Origin: Candidatus Magnetocorallium paracelense
GTDB taxonomy: Bacteria > Nitrospirota > Thermodesulfovibrionia > Thermodesulfovibrionales > Magnetobacteriaceae
NCBI GenBank assembly: GCA_029001845.1
Contig: JAREWP010000065.1
Span: 1 to 64,000, forward strand
DNA length: 64,000 nt
Reading direction: 5' to 3'
Shown: in pieces, positions 1 to 9,183 of the stretch
How the letters are laid out: the number at the start of each line of letters is the position of its first letter
Position numbering within the stretch: position 1 is the stretch's first letter
The notes under the pieces: model-generated
What the model saw: the letters and a program-made list of their open reading frames with translations, nothing else
What the model was told of the DNA's origin: nothing
Database searches by the model: none
Program-made: the position numbers and the translations under genes

Positions 1-126
1 CCACCACAACTTTGTGCTCCTGCATTCAGGGCATTCTGCAGGCTTCGGCCAGGGATAATCTTTGCCGGATTCCTGTAATTTAACCAGACAGACTTCTGTA
101 TAGACTACGACTTTTTCTTCCTGTTG
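1..126 (-). pseudogene. N-terminal zinc-ribbon fragment, possibly transposase-related, cut by window edge
   Basis: On the minus strand an open frame runs off the left edge of the window. It reads a short beta-rich stretch (VVVYTEVCLVKLQES) followed by WPKPAECPECRSTKLWW. The CPEC pair in a proline/tryptophan context resembles the N-terminal zinc ribbon of several transposase-like proteins. An in-frame stop lies a few codons upstream and I see no ATG, GTG or TTG between them, so the start may be lost or the gene may be a remnant. Only about 40 residues are visible, so the family assignment is tentative. Confidence 0.3.
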
Positions 127-240
127 ACAGCTTTTTTGGGGAGGGATTTACCGGAATGATTCAGGTTACTTTTTTATGGAAGATTTTACTATTTGGCTTG
201 TTTATTTCGCTACTTTCTTACTCTCTCTATTTGATTTTTC

Positions 241-786
241 ATGGAAAATAACACAGGCAGGAGAGGTAATCCCTTTGAGATAATCACATGTGCGCATTTG
301 AGAAATTTGGAGACAAAGAGGGACAGTGAGAAGAGGTTGTTTTGGAAAGTAACTTTGGTAAAAGCGCTCTATGAGAGAGGATATGAGAAAGAGGACATTC
401 TGAATCTGTACAGGTTCATAGACTGGATAATGGGACTGCCCGATGAGTTGTCTGTAAGGTTTCATGAAGCAATCATAAAACATGAGGAGGATAGAAAGAT
501 GCCGTTTATAACAACAGCAGAAAGAATAGGGATGGAAAAAGGAATATTGTTGGGAAAAGAGGAGGGGATGCAATTGGGAGTGGAAAAGGGGATGGAAAAG
601 GGGATGCTAAAAGGATTATATGAGTCGATAGAGGATTTGCTGGAAGTAAAGTTTAAAGGTCAGGGCAGATTATTAAGAGAGAAGATTATGGAGATAGAGG
701 ATTTAGAAAGATTGAGAGCAATAAAGGAATATATAAAAAGATCGGACAGCTTTGAAGAATTGACGGATATTCTAAAAAACAGGTAA
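241..786 (+). CDS. Rpn/YadD-type transposase-nuclease family protein, C-terminal part only
   Basis: The 181-residue product matches the C-terminal half of the Rpn (recombination-promoting nuclease/putative transposase) family: an NPFEI start segment, AHLRNLETKRD, a helical YERGYEKEDILNLYRFIDW segment, RKMPFITTAERIGMEKG, then a run of GMEKG-like repeats typical of these tails. The N-terminal PD-(D/E)XK nuclease part, which family members carry before the NPF segment, is missing. An in-frame TGA lies three codons before the ATG and no clear upstream continuation is visible. It is therefore probably a truncated, non-catalytic remnant, although it could be expressed as a short protein. Confidence 0.6.
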   Translation: MENNTGRRGNPFEIITCAHLRNLETKRDSEKRLFWKVTLVKALYERGYEKEDILNLYRFIDWIMGLPDELSVRFHEAIIKHEEDRKMPFITTAERIGMEKGILLGKEEGMQLGVEKGMEKGMLKGLYESIEDLLEVKFKGQGRLLREKIMEIEDLERLRAIKEYIKRSDSFEELTDILKNR

Positions 787-831
787 AAACTGTTCACAGA
801 GGTCAGGGATCGGTGGTCTGTAAAAGGGGGT

Positions 832-853
832 AAAAAAACTCAGGAGTTTTTTT
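832..853. terminator. A/T-rich bidirectional terminator
   Basis: A run of seven A, then CTCAGGAG, then seven T forms a hairpin with oligo-U on either strand. It sits between the convergent genes ending at 786 and 919, as expected for a shared bidirectional terminator. Confidence 0.5.
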
Positions 854-918
854 ATTGCCTTATATATAAATGATTAAATAACAGAGTCTGCTTATTTTCT
901 TTTTATCTTTGAGCTTTT

Positions 919-1503
919 TTACTCAACCTTCAAATTTCTCACTCGTCTGCCTCTGCTTAATGCAAACTGTACTGCTGTTCCTGCAAGTATCATTGCCGGA
1001 AAAATGTACTGATTGTCATCCAGGCTCAGAGCAATTAACAACGCACCGACGACAACCGAGTATAAAACGATAAACACTTTTTCGAAAAAAATAAAAATAA
1101 TTCCGAAAATCAGACCTGCCACAATGGCATGAATTGAGATATTGTGAAGAATTAAATGGAGGTTGAAGGAGTGAATTGTCTTGTTGTATACACCCATAAC
1201 CGTAGAAGTGGCAAGGGCTCCGAAAATAAATCCTCCGCTAAAGATGATTGTCTTTATCAACGTTTTAATCAGAATTACCGCAATAATCGAAAATATGAGT
1301 GAAAGGCCTGCAATCAACCAGATTTCATTGGCTATTATAAATTTTTCTCCAGACTCTGCGGCAATGAAAACGGTAAGAGAGTATCCCACTGTCGTTCCCA
1401 GAAGAAGAGCGATAAAGTAAATCGAAACTCTGAATAAAAACCATCCGGCAAAGCAGAGTACAATGCCTGATATCAATAAAGCGGGCGAGTCAATTTCAGG
1501 CAT
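919..1503 (-). CDS. Polytopic membrane protein, DUF4203-like
   Basis: A 194-residue protein made almost entirely of hydrophobic helices (about seven), with a basic C-terminus (RGRRVRNLKVE). The pattern of helices with small-residue motifs (GGFIFGALA) resembles the DUF4203/TM7S3-like group, but I cannot name a function. Its ATG overlaps the TGA of the upstream MscS gene (TGATG), so the two are translationally coupled and probably co-transcribed. That suggests a membrane role linked to osmotic or envelope stress, which is an inference from context only. Confidence 0.75.
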   Translation of the reverse strand: MPEIDSPALLISGIVLCFAGWFLFRVSIYFIALLLGTTVGYSLTVFIAAESGEKFIIANEIWLIAGLSLIFSIIAVILIKTLIKTIIFSGGFIFGALATSTVMGVYNKTIHSFNLHLILHNISIHAIVAGLIFGIIFIFFEKVFIVLYSVVVGALLIALSLDDNQYIFPAMILAGTAVQFALSRGRRVRNLKVE

Positions 1504-2546
1504 CAGTTCTCCCTCCTTATACTTACATCCCTCTGCGGAAAGGGGATGGATATGCCCTCATTTTGAAATTTCTTATGGATGTTTTTAATTAAGTGATGCA
1601 ATGTCTTTCCCTTATTGACAGGTTTATCGATCCAGCAAAGGAGTTCGAGATCGATGGAAGAATCTCCGAACCCTCTGTACCTGATTCTCGGTTCAGGGTC
1701 TGAAATCACGTTTTCAGTTACTTTTACTACTTCGTGAAGTACATTTTCAACGTGATCGAGATCGCTTTCATAGGCCACGCCCACAGGCAGCCTTATTCTG
1801 AAATTTGGTATGGGAGCACTTTCGTTGACTATTTTTGTATTGGCCATAAATGAATTTGGAATGGTAATCAATATATCGTCACGTGTTTTAATGCGCGTGC
1901 TGCGAATTCCGATTTCAACGACCTCTCCACGCTCTCCGCTTTCCAGGAGGATGAAATCTCCTATTTTATATGGTTTGTCTACGAATATGCTGAGACCGCC
2001 AAAGAAGTTGGCAATCGTATCCTTTGCTGCAAAAGCGACTGCGGCGCCTGCGATTCCGGCAGAGGCGATAAGGGGACTGATGTCGATTTCCCATGAAGCT
2101 AAAATAATGCCAGTAACACCGACAAGTAGGATTACTTTTAGAATATTGCCGATAAGAGGAACGATATTATCTTTAAGACCGGTGGAGTCCGATTTGCTCG
2201 ACATGACGTTTTCCAATATGAGGTTCATTGCCCTTGTAAGGCTCAATCCCCATATCACGGCCAATGAGGTGTTAACAACCCCGCTGACATAAAAGATCAC
2301 TTTACCGCTGTCCGATGCAATATAGTGAAGGGACTGTAACGTTCCAAAGATTATGACAGAGTAAAAGACCGGTCTGTGAAAGAGGTCAATGATCTTATCG
2401 TCAAGCTGCCATTTGCTCTTTCTCGTGAGTCTCTTAAGTATTTTTGTAAAAATAACGTCAGTCAGTTTTGCAATGGAGAGAAAGAAAAGAAAGAGAGCCA
2501 GGGAGATGATATATCTGTTGTCAGTTAATCTTTCTAAAAAATCCAT
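1503..2546 (-). CDS. Small-conductance mechanosensitive channel, MscS family
   Basis: 347 residues. Four hydrophobic segments precede the MscS pore helix and beta domain: GIAGAAVAFAAKDTIANF contains the Gly/Ala-rich TM3 packing motif, followed by FVDKPYKIGDFILL and GEVVEIGIRSTRIKT of the beta domain, then IPNSFMAN. The C-terminal alpha/beta domain ends near VSIRREN. It should release solutes across the inner membrane on hypo-osmotic shock. The length fits the family. It is followed by a coupled small membrane protein gene (TGATG overlap). A second, longer MscS-family gene lies at 52126-53397. Confidence 0.92.
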   Translation of the reverse strand: MDFLERLTDNRYIISLALFLFFLSIAKLTDVIFTKILKRLTRKSKWQLDDKIIDLFHRPVFYSVIIFGTLQSLHYIASDSGKVIFYVSGVVNTSLAVIWGLSLTRAMNLILENVMSSKSDSTGLKDNIVPLIGNILKVILLVGVTGIILASWEIDISPLIASAGIAGAAVAFAAKDTIANFFGGLSIFVDKPYKIGDFILLESGERGEVVEIGIRSTRIKTRDDILITIPNSFMANTKIVNESAPIPNFRIRLPVGVAYESDLDHVENVLHEVVKVTENVISDPEPRIRYRGFGDSSIDLELLCWIDKPVNKGKTLHHLIKNIHKKFQNEGISIPFPQRDVSIRREN

Positions 2547-2645
2547 AATTCGTCACAAATATAACACACTTTGAATTCCTCAGGCAATCAGAAAAATTAA
2601 TCTACAGGACTTCATATTTTAACTATAATTATTTTATCATAGTAA

Positions 2646-3914
<1,269 letters not shown>

Positions 3915-4300
3915 TTACGACAGTGATTAAGTCTTCTTAATCACTCACGTTAACGTCCTTCAGACGGACTATGGATTTCGGTACGAAGGACAGGCGTGAC
4001 ACCTGTCCTTCGGTTCGTTATTATTTTAAGATTCCTGAACATCCGGTTAAACGGCTGTAACTTCGATTTTTTAACTCCCTCTCTCCCTTTGAAGGGGGAG
4101 AGGGTTGGGGTGAGGGGGTAAGGCTGAAGACTATTAGATAAAACATGCGCTATCGATAAAACTTTTCGTTTTTTTCCAACCCTCACAAATCATTTGATTA
4201 TGTGCTACAGCCTTCAGACTTCAGCCCGAATACCCGAGTAGTTACTTTTTGCCTCTGTGGTCAATCAACGATGCTGTTTATTTTTTCTAATGAGTAATAC
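3915..4300. other. Non-coding stretch after serS with stacked hairpins
   Basis: No gene is supported here. Three palindromes are visible: a 9-bp stem GTGATTAAG/CTTAATCAC with loop TCTT at 3923-3944; an 11-bp stem with arms CGAAGGACAGG and CCTGTCCTTCG at 3984-4012; and a C/T-rich versus G/A-rich inverted pair around 4075-4115. The first could stop serS transcription, although it lacks a U-tract. The others look like dispersed extragenic palindromes. Confidence 0.6.
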
Positions 4301-4454
4301 TAAAAAAGCATTCAGCTGTCAGCCATCAGCTTTTTAATTGCAATACTTTATGGTTCAAAACACTTTCACCCGTAAGATGAAGTTTATTATTGGCATCACA
4401 TCAATTCTTTCTTTAGCTGAAAGCTGACCGTTGAAAGCTGACTGCTGTTTGTAG
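4301..4454 (+). repeat. Dispersed palindromic repeat family 1, copy 1
   Basis: A member of a ~150-bp family. It has a left end with CAGCTGTCAGCCATCAGC, a middle with TATGGTTCAAAACACTTTC and an internal hairpin, and a right end CTGACTGCTG. The right end stops 18 bases before the ATG of the uroporphyrin gene. Other copies are at 8505, 18500, 47641, 51571 and 63575 (inverted). Confidence 0.85.
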
Positions 4455-4472
4455 AGATATTTTTGGAGGTTT

Positions 4473-6005
4473 ATGAAGAAAGGAAAAGTCTATTTAATCG
4501 GCGCCGGGCCCGGAGATATCGGTCTGCTTACCATAAAGGGAATGAAGTGCCTTCAGAAGGCAGAGACCGTGATCTACGATTTTCATATAAACGCCCAGAT
4601 ATTGAATTACATAAATCATGAAGCCGAGTTTATTTACGCCGGGAAACGGGGCGGTCATCATGAAATGACTCAGGACGAAACAAACAGAACTCTCGTGGAA
4701 AAAGCCAAAGAGGGAAAGATCGTGTGCAGGTTAAAGGGTGGCGATCCTTTTGTCTTCGGAAGGGGAGGAGAGGAAGCGGAGATTCTGGCTTCAGAAGGCC
4801 TTGAGTTCGAGATTATTCCGGGAGTCAGTTCTGCTGTTGCAGCCCCGGCTTATGCCGGCATACCTCTGACTCACAGAGACTACTCGTCGTCTTTTGCCGT
4901 GATTACCGGTAATGAACAGGTCTCTAAACCTGAGAGTATGATCGATTGGTCAAAATATGCACGCGGTTACGATACCCTGGTTTTTCTAATGGGTATTAAG
5001 AATATCTCCTCTATAACATCTAAACTTATGGAAAACGGCAGACCTGCCGAAACTCCGACTGCCGTAATCCGGTGGGGAACCAGACCCGATCAGAAAACCA
5101 TTGTCAGTACTCTTCATGAGATTGCAGATAAAGTAACGGAAAGCAAAATTCGCCCCCCTGCCGTAATGGTGGTTGGTAACACGGTCTTATTAAGGGATAA
5201 ACTGAAGTGGTATGAAAACAAACCGCTCTTTGGTCACAGAATTCTGATAACCAGGCAGTATAACGAAGAGTATGAGATTCTGGAACGTATGGGCGCTGAG
5301 ATATTCGAGTTTCCTACAATAACAACGGTTCCTCCCGGAAGCTATGATGATCTCGATTGTGCAATAGAAAAGGTCGAATCCTATGATTGGCTGGTTTTTA
5401 CCAGCGCCAACGGTTTTCGTACATTTATGGAGAGGCTCACGGAAAAGGAGCGCGATATCAGGGATCTGAAAGGTATAAAAATATGTACAATAGGATCAAA
5501 AACAGCTTCTGCAGTGAGGAGTTACGGAATGAAAGTTGATATCGTTCCCAATGAATTCAATGCAGAGGGCCTTATCGATCTTTTTTTGAAAGAGACCGGA
5601 GGCGATCTCAAGGGTATCAGAATTCTTCTTCCCAGAGCGGAAGTTGCAAGAGAGGTCTTCCCGCAAAAAGTGAGAGAATTGGGAGGAGAAATAGACACTC
5701 CCGCCTCATACCGCACATCAGGCCCCGGTTCCCATAGTAAGCGACTGGAAAGGTTTTTAATTGAAGGCAAAATCACTATCGCCACCTTTACAAGCGCCGC
5801 GACATTTAATAATCTTGTTGATATAATTAAAGGCGATGTGACAGACCTTTTAAAGGACGTAACCATTGCAGCGATAGGGCCTGTCACAAAAAAAGCTGTC
5901 GAAAAGTCGGGACTTACAGTGCATATAATGCCGGAAAAGGCTACAATCAAAGATATGGTGGAAGACCTTATTGCTAATGCATTAAAGAGAGGCAAAAATG
6001 ATTGA
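4473..6005 (+). CDS. cobA-hemD: Uroporphyrinogen-III C-methyltransferase / uroporphyrinogen-III synthase fusion
   Basis: 510 residues with two fused enzymes of tetrapyrrole synthesis. Residues 1-245 are the SAM-dependent methyltransferase (precorrin-2 formation): GAGPGDIGLLT, GKRGG, RLKGGDPFVFGRGGEE, and PGVSSAVAAPAYAGIPLTHR. Residues about 250-505 are HemD, which closes and inverts hydroxymethylbilane: FTSANGFRTF and TFTSAATFNNL are its paired motifs. This fusion is common in Firmicutes and delta-type lineages. The SD is TTGGAGG before the ATG. The start of the next gene overlaps the stop by 8 bases, giving a three-gene operon with mtaD and mtnA. The substrate-supplying hemC lies far away at 58.9 kb. 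Confidence 0.95.
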   Translation: MKKGKVYLIGAGPGDIGLLTIKGMKCLQKAETVIYDFHINAQILNYINHEAEFIYAGKRGGHHEMTQDETNRTLVEKAKEGKIVCRLKGGDPFVFGRGGEEAEILASEGLEFEIIPGVSSAVAAPAYAGIPLTHRDYSSSFAVITGNEQVSKPESMIDWSKYARGYDTLVFLMGIKNISSITSKLMENGRPAETPTAVIRWGTRPDQKTIVSTLHEIADKVTESKIRPPAVMVVGNTVLLRDKLKWYENKPLFGHRILITRQYNEEYEILERMGAEIFEFPTITTVPPGSYDDLDCAIEKVESYDWLVFTSANGFRTFMERLTEKERDIRDLKGIKICTIGSKTASAVRSYGMKVDIVPNEFNAEGLIDLFLKETGGDLKGIRILLPRAEVAREVFPQKVRELGGEIDTPASYRTSGPGSHSKRLERFLIEGKITIATFTSAATFNNLVDIIKGDVTDLLKDVTIAAIGPVTKKAVEKSGLTVHIMPEKATIKDMVEDLIANALKRGKND

Positions 6006-7323
6006 CGCCGATTATATGATTCACGGAGATTATCTGCTCACAATGGCAGACGGAGAAGAGCCGCTTACAGATGGCGCTGCTGTCGTGAAAGGCGATAAAA
6101 TTATCGATGTGGGAAATTATACCGAGCTTGCAACAAAATATAATGCAAAACACTATATAGGAGGGGGATTTCGCCTGATATTACCGGGGCTGATCAATAC
6201 GCATACCCATGCGGCAATGGTGTATTTCAGAGGTATTGCCGACGATATGCCATTCAGGGATTGGCTGGAAGGGTATATATGGCCTGCAGAAAACAGATGG
6301 CTCAGCGCTGAATTTGTCTCCGACGCCATGGAATTGGCCTGCCTTGAGATGGTTCGCGCCGGAATAACCACTTTTTGTGATATGTATTTTTTTGAAGATG
6401 CCGCCGCCGTAATCGTAAAGGAAATCGGAATGAGGGCCGTGTTGGGCAGAGGAGTACTCGATTTCCCTTCTGTTTCGGCCAAAACGCCGGATGAATACAT
6501 AGAGAGCGCCGAGGAGTATATTAAAAAGTGGAACGGAGATGAGTTGATATCTCCCTCTATCGCTCCCCATTCGCCATATGCCTGTGGTCCCGATACTCTT
6601 AAAAAGGCGAAGAAAGTGGCTGACAAGTATAATGCAATACTTCATACTCATTTGTCGGAAACAGAGTGGGAGGTTAATGAAATCGGTAAACGTTATGGAC
6701 GTTCTCCTATAGATCATCTGGAAAATATCGGAGTACTGGATAATAATGTGTTGGCTGCTCATTGTGTGTGGCCCTCGGATAGTGAGATGGACTTACTTGC
6801 CCGGAGAAAGACAGGCGTATCTCACTGTGTTGACAGCAATCTCAAGCTTGCATCCGGTTTCGCCCCTGTTGTTTCCATGCTTGACAGAGGAGTGAAAGTA
6901 TGTTTAGGCACCGACGGGGCGGCAAGTAATAACGATTTGGATATTATCGCAGAGATGGGAGCCGCCGCCAGGTTGCATAAAGCGGCTGCCGGCGATCCTA
7001 CGGCATTAAATGCAAAACAGGCCCTGAGAATGGCCACATTGTCAGGGGCAGAGGCCCTTGGGCTGGGCGATAAGACAGGGAGTATAGAAAAAGGTAAACA
7101 GGCGGATATACTGATAGTCAACATGAAAAAACCCCATCTTTTACCAATATACGATATATTTTCCCATATTGTTTATTCGATGAGATCATCCGATGTAGAG
7201 AGTGTAATGATTAACGGCGAAGTTGTGCAGGACAGAGGTGTATTGGTGAAGAAATCGGAGGATGAAATTATGGATAAGGCGATAAGATGGAACAGGAGAA
7301 TAAAGGAGGAGACCCGTTCATGA
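5998..7323 (+). CDS. mtaD: 5-methylthioadenosine/S-adenosylhomocysteine deaminase
   Basis: 441 residues of the metal-dependent amidohydrolase fold. Metal ligands are visible in INTHTHAAM near the N-terminus, LHTHLSETEWE, AAHCVW and LGTDGAASNND. Alternating Gly/Ala motifs at the C-terminus (GSIEKGKQADILIV) close the composite beta-sandwich. It deaminates MTA and SAH, the by-products of SAM use, to inosine forms. It overlaps the upstream gene by 8 bases and shares an ATGA overlap with mtnA. The pairing with mtnA supports a methylthio-salvage role. Distinguishing it from closely related guanine or atrazine-type hydrolases rests on the high motif match and this neighbour. Confidence 0.9.
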   Translation: MIDADYMIHGDYLLTMADGEEPLTDGAAVVKGDKIIDVGNYTELATKYNAKHYIGGGFRLILPGLINTHTHAAMVYFRGIADDMPFRDWLEGYIWPAENRWLSAEFVSDAMELACLEMVRAGITTFCDMYFFEDAAAVIVKEIGMRAVLGRGVLDFPSVSAKTPDEYIESAEEYIKKWNGDELISPSIAPHSPYACGPDTLKKAKKVADKYNAILHTHLSETEWEVNEIGKRYGRSPIDHLENIGVLDNNVLAAHCVWPSDSEMDLLARRKTGVSHCVDSNLKLASGFAPVVSMLDRGVKVCLGTDGAASNNDLDIIAEMGAAARLHKAAAGDPTALNAKQALRMATLSGAEALGLGDKTGSIEKGKQADILIVNMKKPHLLPIYDIFSHIVYSMRSSDVESVMINGEVVQDRGVLVKKSEDEIMDKAIRWNRRIKEETRS

Positions 7324-8441
7324 AAGTCGATGGAAAACATTACAGAACAATTTGGCTTAAAGAAGGAGATCGGAATGTCGTTCAGATTATCGATCAACGT
7401 CATCTGCCGCACTCATTCGTTATAGAGGATTTGGACACCACCGATAAGACGGCCGCTGCAATCGGTGACATGCACGTCAGAGGCGCAGGGCTTATAGGCG
7501 CTACAGCAGGGTACGGAATGTATCTCGGTGCTTTGGAAGCCGCCGGAGAGTCTACTTCCGAAGGTTTTAATGCAACTCTGCTGAAGATCGGTGAGAAACT
7601 GAAAAGTACAAGACCTACTGCCGTAAATCTTCGTTGGGCCGTAGATCGCGTCTACAATAAAGTAAAGGATCTAAAGAGCAATAGCGAGAAGATCGACACG
7701 GCCCTGGATGAAGCCCGGAAGATTGCCGACGAGGATGCTTCCTATTGTCGTATGATCGGCGAGCACGGCGTCTCTCTTATCGAAGAAATTTCAAAAAGAA
7801 AGGGAGGAGGCAGAGTAAATATTCTAACTCACTGTAACGCCGGCTGGCTGGCATTTGTAGACTACGGAAGCGCGACGGCGCCGGTTTATGAAGCGGCTGC
7901 CAGAGGATTGGATGTGCATGTATGGGTTGACGAGACGCGTCCCTGGAACCAGGGCGCCAGACTGACGGCCTGGGAACTCGGTCAGCAAGGCGTCGCCCAC
8001 ACAATAGTTGCCGATAATGTGGGCGGGCATCTCATGCAGCAGGGAATGGTGGACATGGTTATTGTAGGAACCGACCGCACCACCTACACAGGAGATGTGG
8101 CGAATAAAATTGGAACATACCTGAAAGCTCTAAGTGCAAACGATAATAATCTTCCATTCTATGTGGCCCTTCCCTCTTCGACTTTTGACTGGGAAATCAG
8201 AGACGGCGTAAAAGAGATTCCCATTGAGCAGCGTGGCGATAATGAAGTGAAATGGATAGAGGGGCTCGATGAAAAGGGAAAACAGGGACGGTTGCTTCTT
8301 ACTCCGGAATCGAGCCCTGCCGCAAACTATGCTTTTGATGTAACACCGTCCCGTCTTGTGACTGCGCTCATTACAGAGCGAGGTATTTGCGGGGCCGATG
8401 AAAAGTCTGTATTGGAGCTCTATCCGGAAAAGAAGAGATAG
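7320..8441 (+). CDS. mtnA: S-methyl-5-thioribose-1-phosphate isomerase
   Basis: 373 residues of the eIF2B-alpha/MtnA family. The chosen start is the ATG at 7320, which overlaps the mtaD stop (ATGA) and follows AAAGGAGGA; a longer in-frame start at 7287 lacks an SD. Motifs include RGAGLIGATAGYG, RPTAVNLRWAVDRV, LTHCNAGWLA, ETRPWNQGARLTAWEL, and GTDRTTYTGDVANKIGTY containing the catalytic Asp. It isomerises methylthioribose-1-phosphate to the ribulose form in methionine salvage. The order mtaD-mtnA implies MTA is processed through methylthioinosine. No mtnP, mtnB or mtnC is in the window. Confidence 0.94.
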   Translation: MKVDGKHYRTIWLKEGDRNVVQIIDQRHLPHSFVIEDLDTTDKTAAAIGDMHVRGAGLIGATAGYGMYLGALEAAGESTSEGFNATLLKIGEKLKSTRPTAVNLRWAVDRVYNKVKDLKSNSEKIDTALDEARKIADEDASYCRMIGEHGVSLIEEISKRKGGGRVNILTHCNAGWLAFVDYGSATAPVYEAAARGLDVHVWVDETRPWNQGARLTAWELGQQGVAHTIVADNVGGHLMQQGMVDMVIVGTDRTTYTGDVANKIGTYLKALSANDNNLPFYVALPSSTFDWEIRDGVKEIPIEQRGDNEVKWIEGLDEKGKQGRLLLTPESSPAANYAFDVTPSRLVTALITERGICGADEKSVLELYPEKKR

Positions 8442-8504
8442 AGCGATACGTCGTATCTTTCGCCTCTTCAATGCAGAACATGATAAAATAGAATCAAGCA
8501 GAAG

Positions 8505-8602
8505 AAATAAGCATTCAGCAGTCAGCTCTCTGTTTTTAACGCAACGCTTTGTTTTTTCTAAGCTGACTGCTGATCGCTGAACGCTGACAGCTTTTTTTAG
8601 TT
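8505..8602 (+). repeat. Dispersed palindromic repeat family 1, copy 2 (short, diverged)
   Basis: It keeps the left end (GCATTCAGCAGTCAGC) and the right end (CTGACAGCTTTTTTTAG) but lacks most of the middle. It is oriented like copy 1 and ends 27 bases before the ATG at 8630. Confidence 0.65.
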
Positions 8603-8629
8603 ATAGGATATTAAATCCGAGGCGAGACA

Positions 8630-9016
8630 ATGGAAACAAAAGGCAAGGTAAAATCAGGGAAATGGCAGGGAAAGGACAGGCGTAAAGGACCCGATCCTTT
8701 GACAAAGGTGTTTCAGGTGATTATACTTGTATGCTGGGTTTTGTTTATTGCCGCCATGTTAACGGTTCACAAGGCAAGTCCTGAATTCGATATGGTTACT
8801 GACAGGTGGATGGGGTTTAAAATACGCAAATTTTGGGACAAGAGGATGATCGAGACGGCGCAGTATCTTTTTTTTACCTTGTTGTCGGTATCCTCTGTCG
8901 GTCTGATTATAAACAGCACCAGAAATAAAAGGAAAACCGATCACTACAGCATCTCCGTATTCCTGATGATTGCCTGTTCCATTGTAGCCCTTATAATTCT
9001 TTATGTGAAATTTTAG
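8630..9016 (+). CDS. Small three-helix membrane protein, paralogue of 51035-51418
   Basis: 128 residues: a basic N-terminus, a hydrophobic helix (IILVCWVLFIAAML), a soluble loop with PEFDMVTDRWMGFKIRKFWD, then two more helices. I do not recognise a named family. The protein at 51035-51418 shares the same layout and a common loop signature, PEFDxxxDRxxGFxxRxxWDxxM, so both belong to one uncharacterised family duplicated in this genome. The gene follows family-1 repeat copy 2 and has a GAGGCGAG sequence before the ATG. Confidence 0.75.
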   Translation: METKGKVKSGKWQGKDRRKGPDPLTKVFQVIILVCWVLFIAAMLTVHKASPEFDMVTDRWMGFKIRKFWDKRMIETAQYLFFTLLSVSSVGLIINSTRNKRKTDHYSISVFLMIACSIVALIILYVKF

Positions 9017-9034
9017 TTTTCCTTAAGTCAATAC

Positions 9035-9156
9035 CATTCACTTAAGGGGTGAAGCACCTTCCGACGTAAGCGGGTCATGTTTGAGAAGGCGCAGCGAAGC
9101 GGAGCCTTCGAGTTTAGCCGCTGAAGGCGGAAGGTACCTTGCTCCTTAAGTGAATG
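9035..9156. repeat. Dispersed palindrome family 3, long form
   Basis: The ends are inverted (CATTCACTTAAGG and CCTTAAGTGAATG). Inside, a second pair (GAAGGC/GCCTTC) can form a nested hairpin. The end sequence resembles the 19-bp hairpin at 57735. It lies 28 bases beyond the stop codon of PKS-A. Confidence 0.7.
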
Positions 9157-9183
9157 ACACTGTCCGTTGAGTCATAAATTTCT

